A stretch of 64,000 nucleotides of DNA from Halobacillus sp. Marseille-Q1614 (GTDB lineage Bacteria; Bacillota; Bacilli; Bacillales; Halobacillaceae): contig NZ_CADDWH010000001.1 in the NCBI RefSeq assembly GCF_902809865.1, positions 2,914,001-2,978,000 on the forward strand, given 5' to 3'. The position numbers and the translations under genes were made by a program. Below, one piece after another: positions 33,402 through 42,222 of this stretch (within the stretch, counting starts at the first letter, position 1; each line of letters begins with the position of its first letter). The notes under the pieces are model-generated. The model was not told the DNA's origin and did not search any database. It was given only the letters and a program-made list of their open reading frames with translations.

Positions 33402-34199
33402 TTACCTCATGACGCTTCCCCCAGATATCTTTAAGGATTCTCCTACTATATTGGACGCCGCATCTGACAATAGAAAGACGATCGACCTGGCCACTTCTTC
33501 AGGTGTACTGAGCCTTCCTGATGGGATTCTGCTTTTCGCTGTTTCCAGCTGCTCTTCATAGCTTCGGCCCTCTCTTTCACCTTTTCTTTTAATCGCCTGC
33601 TTCCCCATTTCTGTCTCCACAAATCCCGGACAGATGGCATTGACTCGAATGTTATGTTCAATAGCTTCAACGGCCAGTGATTGAGTAAACCCTGTAACGG
33701 CAAACTTTGATGCACTGTAGGCGATATTACTGTGTGTGCCTCGTAAGCCTGATAAGGACGAGATATTTACGATGGCTCCCTTTCCTTCTTTTTTCATATG
33801 GGGATAGACCTCCTGGGTGAGTAAAACAGTAGAGAAGTAATTCAACTCCATCACTTTACGCAAATCTTCTTCTGATAAATTTTCAATTGAGCCTCCACCG
33901 GAGATGCCGGCAGAATTGACGAGACCGGTCATTGGTCCATATTGATTTTGGGCTTCTTTAATTAAGCTCCTGCGGCCTTCTGCTTTGTTTAAGTCGGACG
34001 GATAAACGAAGACTTCAGCCTCTTTGTTCTTTAAACATTCCTCTCTAAGCCCGGCCAGCTTCTCTTCGTTTCTGCCGGTGATTGTCACCTTTGCACCAGC
34101 TTGAACGGCTTCAATGGCAGCCTGATAGCCGATACCTCCAGTCGCGCCGGTAATAAGAATATGCTGATTTGATAATGCTTCATTAGAGAAAATAGACAT
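33402..34199 (-). CDS. Short-chain dehydrogenase/reductase
   Basis: 265 residues, classical SDR. The cofactor loop is TGATGGIGYQ (about 17-26), followed by NSAGISGGG and the catalytic NISSLSG serine with YSASKFA (Tyr about 165, Lys 169). The C-terminal PGFVETEMGKQ is FabG-like. NADPH preference is suggested by TGRNEEKL after strand 2. It resembles Bacillus YqjQ-type oxidoreductases. Substrate unknown. Single gene. Confidence 0.9.
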   Translation of the reverse strand: MSIFSNEALSNQHILITGATGGIGYQAAIEAVQAGAKVTITGRNEEKLAGLREECLKNKEAEVFVYPSDLNKAEGRRSLIKEAQNQYGPMTGLVNSAGISGGGSIENLSEEDLRKVMELNYFSTVLLTQEVYPHMKKEGKGAIVNISSLSGLRGTHSNIAYSASKFAVTGFTQSLAVEAIEHNIRVNAICPGFVETEMGKQAIKRKGEREGRSYEEQLETAKSRIPSGRLSTPEEVARSIVFLLSDAASNIVGESLKISGGSVMR

Positions 34200-34276
34200 T
34201 ATGAAGAGCCTCCTTTTTTGGTTATCATTTCACTCCTTAACAGGCCTCAAACTTTTTATGGCAATCCAAAATAAAA

Positions 34277-34312
34277 TAAACGCCTTAACTCTAACAAGAG
34301 GTTAAGACGTTT
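34277..34312 (-). terminator. Terminator of the 51-residue protein gene
   Basis: On the minus strand AAACGTCTTAAC, loop, GTTAAGGCGTTT, then TATTTTATTTT. Confidence 0.65.
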
Positions 34313-34386
34313 ATCCACGGAACGGCCATTGGCCTATTCCCGTTTATTCTGTTTATTCTCATAGCTACCGTCACCACTTCTTTGTC

Positions 34387-34542
34387 TTATTTTCGCTTGT
34401 TTTTGCGAAAAGGCATGAGAAGTTTGCCGCTTTTCGTGCGCTTCACTTTTAGAGAAGCTGCCTGTTCTGATTCCTTAGCTTCCGGGCTGTTTTTATAATC
34501 CTGGTCAAACAGCTCACGCGCCTTGGAATAAAGCATAGTCAT
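34387..34542 (-). CDS. Small basic protein, 51 residues, unknown
   Basis: AAAGGAGGG lies six bases before the ATG at 34542. An upstream in-frame start at 34575 would place that site inside the gene. The product starts MTMLYSKARELFDQDY and ends with a lysine/arginine-rich tail (GKLLMPFRKNKRK). It has no cysteine and no membrane segment. A sigma-B-like promoter lies 33 bases upstream, so it may be a general-stress protein. No family is recognised. Confidence 0.7.
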   Translation of the reverse strand: MTMLYSKARELFDQDYKNSPEAKESEQAASLKVKRTKSGKLLMPFRKNKRK

Positions 34543-34574
34543 GGTTAACCCTCCTTTGCTTGGTATATAAATCA

Positions 34575-34600
34575 ATTCCCGCTGTGTTTTCCACTAAAAC
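34575..34600 (-). promoter_or_regulatory. Sigma-B-like promoter
   Basis: On the minus strand GTTTTA (34600-34595), 14 bases, GGGAAT (34580-34575). This compares with the Bacillus sigma-B consensus GTTTAA, 12-15 bases, GGGWAW. Confidence 0.5.
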
Positions 34601-34789
34601 TAAGGAATTTAAGGAAATTTTACGACCTATAAAGAGGGTTATGCAATAGTTTTTTTAACAATTTTTTTGACAAAATTCGGCAGCCTTTTCGTTTACTATA
34701 CTCTACTAGAATGAGGCAGATGATTAGAAGTAAGCCTGGTCCGCCATTATAATAGTTATGACCAGTTATTTTGAGGAGGAGTATGTTTT

Positions 34790-35347
34790 ATGATTAAAGT
34801 AGCAGCTCTCGTCGGCAGCATTCGCAAAGAATCGTATAACATGAAATTGACGAAGTTTATTCAGGAACGTTATAAAAACCGTTTAGATATTAAGATTGTA
34901 CCCATCCGCGACGTCGCCTTTTATGATCAGGACATCGAAAATGTAGCCCCTGCTTCTGTACAGCGTTTTAAAGCAGCTGTAGCAGATGCAGACGCCTTCT
35001 TAATCGTAACTCCTGAATTTAACCATTCTATCCCTGGCGTATTAAAGAATGCTCTGGACTGGCTTTCTCGAGGTGACCGCGAAATGGCGAATAAAGCCAC
35101 TTTCATTGCTGGTGCCACAATGGGAGCTCTCGGTACAGTGCGCGCGCAAATGCAGCTGCGCCAAATTTTAAATGCTCCTGGTATGGGAGCCAATGTGCTG
35201 CCGGGCAACGAGATTCTTATCGGCGGCATTCAGCATAAAATGGATGAAGGCGGCCAGTTAACCGATAAGCAGACTGTTGATTTTATCGATAATGTTGTCG
35301 AACAGTTCATCCCATTTGCAGAGAAACAAAAGGAAAAAGTATATTAA
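34790..35347 (+). CDS. NADPH-dependent FMN reductase family protein
   Basis: 185 residues, flavodoxin-like fold. GSIRKESYNMKL (about 9-20) binds the FMN phosphate and TPEFNHSIPGVLKNALDW (about 77-94) contacts the isoalloxazine ring, both diagnostic of the ChrR/azoreductase-type reductases. GAGGAGTATG places the ATG. Such enzymes reduce quinones, azo dyes or chromate by two electrons. The true substrate is open. A terminator (35353-35379) follows at once. Confidence 0.92.
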   Translation: MIKVAALVGSIRKESYNMKLTKFIQERYKNRLDIKIVPIRDVAFYDQDIENVAPASVQRFKAAVADADAFLIVTPEFNHSIPGVLKNALDWLSRGDREMANKATFIAGATMGALGTVRAQMQLRQILNAPGMGANVLPGNEILIGGIQHKMDEGGQLTDKQTVDFIDNVVEQFIPFAEKQKEKVY

Positions 35348-35352
35348 TAATG

Positions 35353-35379
35353 AAAAGCCTCCCGAGCGAGGCTTTTTTT
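35353..35379 (+). terminator. Terminator of the FMN reductase gene
   Basis: AAAAGCCTC/GAGGCTTTTTTT hairpin. Confidence 0.8.
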
Positions 35380-35475
35380 ATTATATTTTTTAAAGATATG
35401 ACACTTTAGTAGTTTAATATGTCGAAAAGACGGGAATCTATCTAGTAAAATTTACCTGCATAAAGGATTGATGAT

Positions 35476-36966
35476 TTGGAGAAAAAAATGTATCACTTTA
35501 CCGGTCTGTGGGATGCTCCTGTATATGGCCCGTCATCCAAGCTGGTCAGTTCAGTTGTTTATGATTCAAGAGACGTAATTCCCGGCTCTGCCTTTGTATG
35601 TATTATAGGAGAGCATCACGACGGACATCAATTCATAGAAAAGGCTGTTACACTAGGTGCCTCTGTAATTATTGGAACATCAGAAGAACTGCTACATAAG
35701 AAATCCACCATTTACCCCGATGTCACGTTTATAGCAGTGACAAATAGTAAACTTGCCCTTGCGGAACTGTCCTCCAACTTTTACGATAGCCCTTCTAAGA
35801 AGCTGGCCACTATTGGAATTACAGGCACGAACGGAAAGACGACTGTTACTTCTTTTGTTTATTCTATATTGAATGCGTTATCGTTTCGGACAGGCTCGAT
35901 AGGAACTGCCGGCATATGGGACGATAAAGAGAAAAAAGATTTTAAACAAACAGTCCCTACTACGCCTGAAAGCCCAGACCTTCAACGTGTGCTCGATTAT
36001 TATTGCAAAAATAATATACAGGCAGCTGTAATAGAATCCACTTCCATAGCGATTGAACAGCACCGCCTGGCATCGATTGATTTTGACATTGCCGTTCATA
36101 CCAACCTTACACCTGAGCATTTGGAATTTCACGGTACGATGGAAAAATACAAGCAGGCGAAGCTTAAATTATTTTCCCAGTCAAAACGGGCTGTCGTAAA
36201 CCTGGATGATCCCGGAATGTCCCAGGACATCCTGAAGTTCTCCCAAAGCCCTGTTTTGACTTATGGCATTCAGTCAAATGCTGATTTAAAAGCAGAAGAC
36301 ATCCACACTACGGCCAATGGGACAGCATTCAATCTCGTGGTTAACAACAAGAAGTATTACGTACACGCTCCCCTTTTTGGCCATTATAATGTGTCTAATT
36401 TATTGGCGGCTATTGGAGCTAGTTTTCAGCTTGGTTTCAGTATAGAAGATATCCTTTCAGTTATTTTTAAAATTAAAAGTCCTGAAGGGCGTTACCAGGT
36501 CATTCATAACCTTGCCCCTTTTAAAATTATTTTGGACTACGCCCACACCCCAGATGCCTTGTCCCACGTTATTGAAGCGGTACGACAAAGTCCCCACCGT
36601 AAGCTTATTGTCATGATAACGGGCATTGGCCTGCGCGACCCTAATAAGCGGCCCTTGATGGCACAGGAAGTCGAAGGTTTAGCTGATGAAATTATAGTCA
36701 GTGTAGATCAGCCTGGTTTTTCAAACAGACGGGATGTTGTGCAGGATGTATTAAAAGGGTTCAAAAACCCAGCAGCGCCTAACATTCATACCAAGCTTCA
36801 TCGAGAAGACGGCATCCATTATGCTTTAGGTTTGGCTTCTAAAGGAGACGTTGTGTTATTAACCGGCATCGGATTTGGCGGTTATCAAATTATTAAAGAT
36901 CAAAGAGTTCCTTACTCAGAACTCGACGTCATTCAAAATTATTTCAAGTTCCCTCACTCGTGTTAA
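35476..36966 (+). CDS. MurE paralogue (Mur ligase family)
   Basis: 496 residues with the full Mur-ligase order: a UDP-binding N-domain (SSVVYDSRDVIPGSAFV), the ATP loop GITGTNGKTTVTSF (about 112-125), TTPESPDLQ, the carbamoyl-lysine region FHGTMEKYKQAKLKLF, and the C-domain DYAHTPDAL and LRDPNKRPLMA. The motif that reads DNPR in meso-diaminopimelate-adding MurE is here VDQPGFSNRRD, so the added amino acid cannot be predicted. It is not in a division/cell-wall cluster, being flanked by an FMN reductase and a DinB gene. It may be a second MurE or a ligase of a related pathway. Start TTG 35476 or ATG 35488 are both plausible. Confidence 0.88.
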   Translation: MEKKMYHFTGLWDAPVYGPSSKLVSSVVYDSRDVIPGSAFVCIIGEHHDGHQFIEKAVTLGASVIIGTSEELLHKKSTIYPDVTFIAVTNSKLALAELSSNFYDSPSKKLATIGITGTNGKTTVTSFVYSILNALSFRTGSIGTAGIWDDKEKKDFKQTVPTTPESPDLQRVLDYYCKNNIQAAVIESTSIAIEQHRLASIDFDIAVHTNLTPEHLEFHGTMEKYKQAKLKLFSQSKRAVVNLDDPGMSQDILKFSQSPVLTYGIQSNADLKAEDIHTTANGTAFNLVVNNKKYYVHAPLFGHYNVSNLLAAIGASFQLGFSIEDILSVIFKIKSPEGRYQVIHNLAPFKIILDYAHTPDALSHVIEAVRQSPHRKLIVMITGIGLRDPNKRPLMAQEVEGLADEIIVSVDQPGFSNRRDVVQDVLKGFKNPAAPNIHTKLHREDGIHYALGLASKGDVVLLTGIGFGGYQIIKDQRVPYSELDVIQNYFKFPHSC

Positions 36967-36976
36967 TGCTGTCAGC

Positions 36977-37012
36977 AAACCTCCTTTTTCGTTTTCGATA
37001 AGGAGGTTTTTT
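36977..37012 (+). terminator. Terminator of the MurE paralogue
   Basis: AAACCTCCTT/AAGGAGGTTTTTT stem. Confidence 0.8.
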
Positions 37013-37146
37013 GTTGGGTAATATCAAAATAAACAATATTTCCCGGGGAATATTGTCGATTTATTACAGATTTTCACAAGACAGAGGGGAATGAGCATTT
37101 AATGAAGAATATGTGTAGTAACAAAATTTTTATATGAGGTTATAAC

Positions 37147-37617
37147 ATGAATAATTACTGTCAAATGGCTTTCCATCAATTAGAAATCGTAGTAGCGTCT
37201 ATATCAGAAATCTTAGGCCAGCTCAATGAAGAAGATTTAAAGTTCCGTCCCACCGAAGGAAAGTTCTCGATCGGTGAACTTTTAGAACACATCGCCATTA
37301 TCCCTTCTGCCGATGGGAAGATTGCCGAAGGATTATCCGAACAAGAAATGAAGAAATTCTATGATTCTATTTCTCTTCAGACGACTGAGGAGATTTCGGC
37401 CGCTCTGTTTGAGCACTTCGCCCAATTGAAGTTCCAATATGAAAGCTACACAGAGGATCATTTGTTTGCCGAAATTACATCTTGGTGGGGTGTTACTTAT
37501 ACCCGATATGAATGGCTGCTGGAAATCCTGGCTCACATGTACCATCACCGCGGCCAGCTGCATGCTATGCTAGTCCACACTTATAATAAAGATCTGGAAA
37601 TCTTATTATTTGAATAG
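37147..37617 (+). CDS. DinB-like protein
   Basis: 156 residues, predicted four-helix bundle. The DinB-type metal triad is visible: His in GELLEHIAII (about 48) and two histidines in LAHMYHHRGQLHAML (about 129-138). Members of this superfamily include bacillithiol- and mycothiol-dependent transferases, and bacillithiol use would fit a Bacillaceae host with BrxA. No reaction can be assigned. A terminator (37627-37658) follows. Confidence 0.82.
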   Translation: MNNYCQMAFHQLEIVVASISEILGQLNEEDLKFRPTEGKFSIGELLEHIAIIPSADGKIAEGLSEQEMKKFYDSISLQTTEEISAALFEHFAQLKFQYESYTEDHLFAEITSWWGVTYTRYEWLLEILAHMYHHRGQLHAMLVHTYNKDLEILLFE

Positions 37618-37626
37618 TGTCAGCTG

Positions 37627-37658
37627 AAGAACTCCTCTATCAAAGGGAGTTCTTTTTT
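37627..37658 (+). terminator. Terminator of the dinB-like gene
   Basis: AAGAACTCC/GGAGTTCTT with a T run. Confidence 0.75.
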
Positions 37659-37851
37659 GTTTCCAATTGATAAAATATCACTTTAATTGATATCAAATGG
37701 TCTTATCCTTCCACTATATAACTTTTTATTAGAATATCCTTAAAAGAAACCAACACTCCCCAAATTGTTATTACCACGACATTACCACAAATTAAAATAG
37801 AATTTATTTTATAATTAATATAAATAAATATTTATTTTTATAAGACTTATA

Positions 37852-37866
37852 TTATAATCATTATTG
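37852..37866 (+). promoter_or_regulatory. PerR-type box before katA
   Basis: TTATAATCATTATTG matches the PerR consensus TTATAATNATTATAA at 13 of 15 positions and overlaps a possible -10 (TATAAT). It lies 30 bases before the katA start. Peroxide should relieve repression. Confidence 0.7.
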
Positions 37867-37896
37867 ACACTAATTTTATGGAGAGATGAACCAATA

Positions 37897-39363
37897 ATGT
37901 CAGATAAACAAAAAAGAGACCAGTTAACAAATAGCTCAGGTGCTCCTGTTGGCGACAACCAGAACTCCATCACTGCAGGATCCCGTGGACCAACACTTAT
38001 ACAAGATGTCCACTTATTGGAGAAACTAGCTCATTTCAATAGAGAACGCATCCCTGAGCGAGTCGTTCACGCAAAAGGTGCGGGAGCTCACGGATTTTTT
38101 GAAGTCACAAATGATGTAACACCCTATACGAAAGCAAAATTTTTAAATGAAGTAGGGAAACGCATTCCTGTATTTACGAGGTTCTCTACCGTAGCAGGGG
38201 AAAGAGGATCAGCTGACACAGTCCGCGACCCGCGCGGTTTTGCTGTTAAGTGTTATACAGAAGACGGAAACTATGACCTGGTAGGAAAGAATACACCGGT
38301 CTTCTTTCTAAGAGATGCCATTAAATTCCCTGATTTTATCCATACTCAAAAGAGAAATCCGGCGACCAACATGAAGGACCCTAACGCTGTGTGGGATTTC
38401 TTCTCCCTTTCACCTGAGTCGCTTCACCAGGTCACAATTCTTCATTCAGACCGAGGCATCCCTGCTACCTACCGTCATATGCACGGTTTAGGAAGCCACA
38501 CCTTTAAGTGGACGAATACGGAAAGCAGCTCTGTATGGGTGAAGTATCACTTTAAGTCTGAACAAGGTATCAAGAACCTGGATGAAGAGACCGGGAACAG
38601 AATTGCCGGGGAAAACCCTGACTATAAGACAGGCGATTTGTATAAAGCTATCGAAAAAAGGGACTATCCTGCCTGGACGGTTTATGTTCAAATCATGCCG
38701 TTGGAAGATGCCAACACCTACCGTTTCGACCCATTCGATGTAACAAAAGTGTGGTCACAAAAAGACTACCTGCTGATTGAGGTTGGACGCATGGTGACGG
38801 ATCAGAATCTTAAGAATTACTTCGCGGAAGTGGAACAGGCAGCTTTCTCTCCTGGCCGATTCGTACCAGGAATAGAAGCATCTCCAGATAAAATGCTTCA
38901 GGGACGTCTGTTTGTTTACTCAGATGCGCACCGTTACCGTCTCGGAGCTAACCACGAAGCAATGCCGGTTAACCGCCCGCGTACTCAAGTGAGTAACTAT
39001 CAGCGTGACGGCTTCATGCGCTTTGATGACAACGGAGGCGGCAAGCCAAACTATGAACCGAACAGCTACGGAGGTCCTGTAGAAGATCCAAACAGCAAGC
39101 CGGCACCATTTGAAGTATCTGGCTATGCCGATAGCGTACGCTACGATGAAAGTGACCATTATACGCAGGCTGGAGACTTGTATCGATTATTGGACAGCGA
39201 CGAGAAATCGCGTCTCGTGAAAAACATTGTAGAGTCCATGAAACCAGTAGAAAAAGAAGAGATTAAACTTCGCCAAATTGAACACTTCTATAAAGCCGAC
39301 ACAGAATACGGACAGCGTGTAGCTGATGGACTTGGCCTTAAAGTGCCAGAATATGAATTGTAA
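37897..39363 (+). CDS. katA: Catalase KatA (clade 3 haem catalase)
   Basis: Splits hydrogen peroxide into water and oxygen in the cytoplasm. 488 residues from ATG 37897 ([19 protein letters not shown]), the usual start of Bacillus KatA. A TTG 11 codons upstream is not convincing. The distal haem region [20 protein letters not shown] holds the catalytic His. [20 protein letters not shown] and the proximal haem ligand Tyr in [14 protein letters not shown] are present. The C-terminus is that of the small-subunit type. It is preceded by a PerR-type box and is monocistronic. Confidence 0.97.
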   Translation: MSDKQKRDQLTNSSGAPVGDNQNSITAGSRGPTLIQDVHLLEKLAHFNRERIPERVVHAKGAGAHGFFEVTNDVTPYTKAKFLNEVGKRIPVFTRFSTVAGERGSADTVRDPRGFAVKCYTEDGNYDLVGKNTPVFFLRDAIKFPDFIHTQKRNPATNMKDPNAVWDFFSLSPESLHQVTILHSDRGIPATYRHMHGLGSHTFKWTNTESSSVWVKYHFKSEQGIKNLDEETGNRIAGENPDYKTGDLYKAIEKRDYPAWTVYVQIMPLEDANTYRFDPFDVTKVWSQKDYLLIEVGRMVTDQNLKNYFAEVEQAAFSPGRFVPGIEASPDKMLQGRLFVYSDAHRYRLGANHEAMPVNRPRTQVSNYQRDGFMRFDDNGGGKPNYEPNSYGGPVEDPNSKPAPFEVSGYADSVRYDESDHYTQAGDLYRLLDSDEKSRLVKNIVESMKPVEKEEIKLRQIEHFYKADTEYGQRVADGLGLKVPEYEL

Positions 39364-39522
39364 AACATCAGGACTCAGTCTATGGAAATAGAGGCGTGAC
39401 ATTTGATTCCTCAGGAGCGACTACGTTGGACTCCCGCGAAAAAACGCCCCCACATCTTGTGGGGACGCATAAAAACTAGTGATTTTCGTCTTTGGAAAAA
39501 ATCCGATCTCTCTATCAGCTGC

Positions 39523-39557
39523 AAAAAGCCCTGCCTTAACAAAAGGCAGGGCTTTTT
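39523..39557. terminator. Bidirectional terminator, katA and FNT genes
   Basis: AAAAAGCCCTGCCTT and AAGGCAGGGCTTTTT around a five-base loop. A weaker GC hairpin CCCCACA/TGTGGGG (about 39448-39464) precedes it. Confidence 0.85.
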
Positions 39558-39563
39558 AACATC

Positions 39564-40454
39564 CTATTTTTTATATGAAGATTTTTTTCCTAAGCTCGTA
39601 GATATATGATCTTTATAAGCGTAAGAGAACAACAGGGATACGAGGATGCCTCCCCCGATCAGGTTTCCGATACTTGCCGGGATAAGATTTAGGAATAAGT
39701 ATTCATACCAAGTGTATTTGTCAGATACGAGAATTCCCATGCTGAAATACCCCATATTTGCCGCACTGTGCTGGAAATTACCAGCCACAAATAAAATTAC
39801 CGGGAGTGTCGTTCCAAGAATTTTACCAGTAATATCGCGGGCAGCCGTGGTAAGAAATGCTGCCATGCCTATGAGCCAGTTGGCCAGAATTCCCGATACC
39901 AACACTTCGAACCAGCCTTTTAATCCGTGATCCATGAATTTCATTTTTTTATCTAAATAAGATGACAGCTCCGTATAGAATTCAGAGTTAAGCGATCCCG
40001 ACATTTGAATCAGGACAGCTACTGCTAAAGCACCAATGATGTTTCCAATATAGGCACTCGCCCAAAATTTATAAATGTTGACCTTCATTAAATTGGCTTT
40101 ATTAAATAAATAAGATGGCAGAAGTACGTTAATCTCCGTAAATAAAACAGCTCCTGAAATGAACACGAGAGCATATCCTGTCGCAAATCCTAAACCGGAC
40201 AGAAGGTAGTAAACGCCCTTAATATCTACTCCCTCTGCAAGCAGAATTGAAAAAACAGCTCCGAATGTCATAAATGAACCTGCTGATAAGGCAAGCAGGA
40301 ACTGACCACCAAATGCCTGATTAAGATGGTCTCTCCCCTTCTCTCCAAATTCATCCACGATCTGATACGGCAGATAAAACTGCCTGGCAGGCTGACTTGA
40401 ATCGTTTCCTGTTGAATTTCCGTCATTAACTTCTTTTTCTTCATTGTCTGTCAT
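39564..40454 (-). CDS. Formate/nitrite transporter family channel
   Basis: About 296 residues with six main hydrophobic segments, typical of the pentameric FNT channels (FocA/NirC). Family features include the early QAFGGQFLLALSAGSFMTFGA, VLVSGILANWLIGMAAFLTT and VAGNFQHSAANMGYFSMG with the pore-loop histidine. The acidic N-terminus (about 35 residues, EEKEVNDGNSTGND) is longer than usual. ATG at 40454 follows GGAGGGAAG, so the upstream ATG at 40490 was not used. The transported anion (formate, nitrite, lactate or hydrosulfide) is unknown. Confidence 0.88.
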   Translation of the reverse strand: MTDNEEKEVNDGNSTGNDSSQPARQFYLPYQIVDEFGEKGRDHLNQAFGGQFLLALSAGSFMTFGAVFSILLAEGVDIKGVYYLLSGLGFATGYALVFISGAVLFTEINVLLPSYLFNKANLMKVNIYKFWASAYIGNIIGALAVAVLIQMSGSLNSEFYTELSSYLDKKMKFMDHGLKGWFEVLVSGILANWLIGMAAFLTTAARDITGKILGTTLPVILFVAGNFQHSAANMGYFSMGILVSDKYTWYEYLFLNLIPASIGNLIGGGILVSLLFSYAYKDHISTSLGKKSSYKK

Positions 40455-40582
40455 GCTCTTCCCTCCAATTAATGTTTTCTTTCCCTTCATCCTTTTAAAG
40501 TAACCTAGTCCTTAAGACGGTATGTATATTTAGGAAAAAACGGGCCAACTTACTACTACAGACCCTTCAAGGAGTGGTAAAC

Positions 40583-40759
40583 ATGTCCAGCAGAGATGAG
40601 TTATGTTTAGCATGTGACGGCCGCGGCCTTTTAATGGATGATGAAGAATGGCAGTACACGTGCAAAGTCTGTAACGGAGATGGACTTATGCCCCAGCATT
40701 CAAATGTCGCGAACCGGGAAGTCGCAAATGTCGATGAAATGAACCGCATATTGGATTAA
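40583..40759 (+). CDS. Small zinc-finger-like protein, 58 residues
   Basis: Two DnaJ-type cysteine modules, CLACDGRG and CKVCNGDG (about residues 8-15 and 27-34), should bind one zinc ion. The rest is acidic and polar. AAGGAG lies eight bases before the ATG at 40583. Proteins of this size with CxxCxGxG repeats occur in Bacillaceae, but their role is unknown. It converges on the DUF4064 gene through a shared terminator. Confidence 0.75.
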   Translation: MSSRDELCLACDGRGLLMDDEEWQYTCKVCNGDGLMPQHSNVANREVANVDEMNRILD

Positions 40760-40790
40760 AAAAAGCACTGGACGCGTGTCCAGTGCTTTT
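40758..40790. terminator. Bidirectional terminator, zinc-finger and DUF4064 genes
   Basis: AAAAAGCACTGGAC/GTCCAGTGCTTTT perfect stem with a GCGT loop. Confidence 0.85.
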
Positions 40791-40794
40791 GAAG

Positions 40795-41241
40795 TTAATA
40801 GGATTCATTCGTTACTTCTGCTGCCGGCTGTTTCGGTTTACGGACAAGTGCTACAATGCCAGCGACCACATAGGCAATCGATGCAAAGAGAGCGAAACCG
40901 ATAGTTGAGAAAGCCGTGATCACTCCACTTACTATCAGAATAATACCAGCTGCTTTCGGCTTTTTATTACCGCGCAGAAATACAATACTCACTATTCCCA
41001 GTATGATTCCTGCAACCGCTGAAATAAGCATCAGCCAGGCTCCCATATCAATAAATGCCATCACTTCATCAATCGGGATTTCTTCAGGATTCACATTAGG
41101 ATCTGAATATAAGATACTTTGAAATTCCGCCCTCAGACTCGGATCCCCGCTGAAGTTAACCATAATTCCAGCAAAAACAGCTACCAGTCCGTATAAAACG
41201 GCCCCAATAACAGAAAAAACGATTTCCACGGTTCGCTTCAT
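40795..41241 (-). CDS. DUF4064 family membrane protein
   Basis: 148 residues with four hydrophobic segments (about 6-28, 68-90, 97-114, 117-136) and a polar extracytoplasmic loop (residues 30-65, EFQSILYSDPNVNPEEIP). This matches the DUF4064 layout. The function is unknown. It lies 21 bases downstream of an ABC exporter permease gene on the same strand and is probably part of that transcript. Confidence 0.75.
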   Translation of the reverse strand: MKRTVEIVFSVIGAVLYGLVAVFAGIMVNFSGDPSLRAEFQSILYSDPNVNPEEIPIDEVMAFIDMGAWLMLISAVAGIILGIVSIVFLRGNKKPKAAGIILIVSGVITAFSTIGFALFASIAYVVAGIVALVRKPKQPAAEVTNESY

Positions 41242-41262
41242 AAATACAACACTCCTCTTCTT

Positions 41263-42222
41263 TTATGCGTTTGATACATCTCGTTTCGTAAAGAAAATCC
41301 AGGATAATCCAAGAAATATGACAAAATAGACGACGAGCATCGTAATAGAAAACTCTAACGTCAAACCATCAATCATCGGTGTTCCAGAGAAGAACTGAGT
41401 CAGATTGGTATTGGCAAAGAGAATATATTTTGCCCATTCCTTTGATGCAAAGAAAGCTACGATCGCATTTCCTGACATCATGAGGAATATGGCTATCCCG
41501 ATTGCCAGCGCACTGTTTCTGAAAACGGCAGATACCATAAAGGCAAAAGTCGCCATCATCACCAAGTTCACTGAGCTTAATAAGTACCCATAAACCGTAT
41601 GCTGAAACTGCGGGGTTTCCTGAACCTCTCCAGACATTATGAACAGATGAGGTTCACTGACTCCCGAGAATCCAAACAGCAGTCCGCCTGTGATGAATGC
41701 CATAGCATATAAAAAGAATAACATGCTTATCGCAAATAGGAGTACAGATACATATTTTGCGCCTAAAATTTTCGTTCGAGAAATCGGACGTATAAGCAGC
41801 AATTTAATTGTACCCCATCTAAATTCGTTTGCAATTATACTAGCAGCAATTATTATTGTAAAAAGACTAATGATTGATACGTTTGTCTGGTTCTCCAGCA
41901 CAAAGTCCCAGACATTATATTCAGTAGGAGGAATATCATTCTCTAACCGATATTCATTAATCGCCATCTGCTCAGCGTTGAAACCGGCCATGAATTCATC
42001 TTCCTGACTTTCCTTTTTCATCCGCTCATTCTCTGTCTGCAGCTGTTCTTCCCAGTTACCATCCACCTGAGAACCTTCTGACATTTCTCCCCCGACTTTA
42101 AATAATACGCCCATCCCAATAACAATCACGGCTAAAATAATCACCATCACCCACGTAGAGATCTGGGAATAGGTTTTCATCTGCTCATTTCGAATAAGTT
42201 GGAAAAAATTATTCAATGGCAC
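41263..42222 (-). CDS. ABC-2 type transporter permease
   Basis: 319 residues with six hydrophobic segments: one near the N-terminus (about 20-42), a long extracytoplasmic loop rich in E, Q and N, then five in the C-terminal two thirds. FRWGTIKLLLIRPISRTKIL is the coupling-helix segment typical of this family. Its first codons overlap the end of the ATPase gene by 14 bases, so the two are coupled and form one exporter. The cargo (peptide antibiotic, lipid or other) is unknown. Confidence 0.87.
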   Translation of the reverse strand: MPLNNFFQLIRNEQMKTYSQISTWVMVIILAVIVIGMGVLFKVGGEMSEGSQVDGNWEEQLQTENERMKKESQEDEFMAGFNAEQMAINEYRLENDIPPTEYNVWDFVLENQTNVSIISLFTIIIAASIIANEFRWGTIKLLLIRPISRTKILGAKYVSVLLFAISMLFFLYAMAFITGGLLFGFSGVSEPHLFIMSGEVQETPQFQHTVYGYLLSSVNLVMMATFAFMVSAVFRNSALAIGIAIFLMMSGNAIVAFFASKEWAKYILFANTNLTQFFSGTPMIDGLTLEFSITMLVVYFVIFLGLSWIFFTKRDVSNA

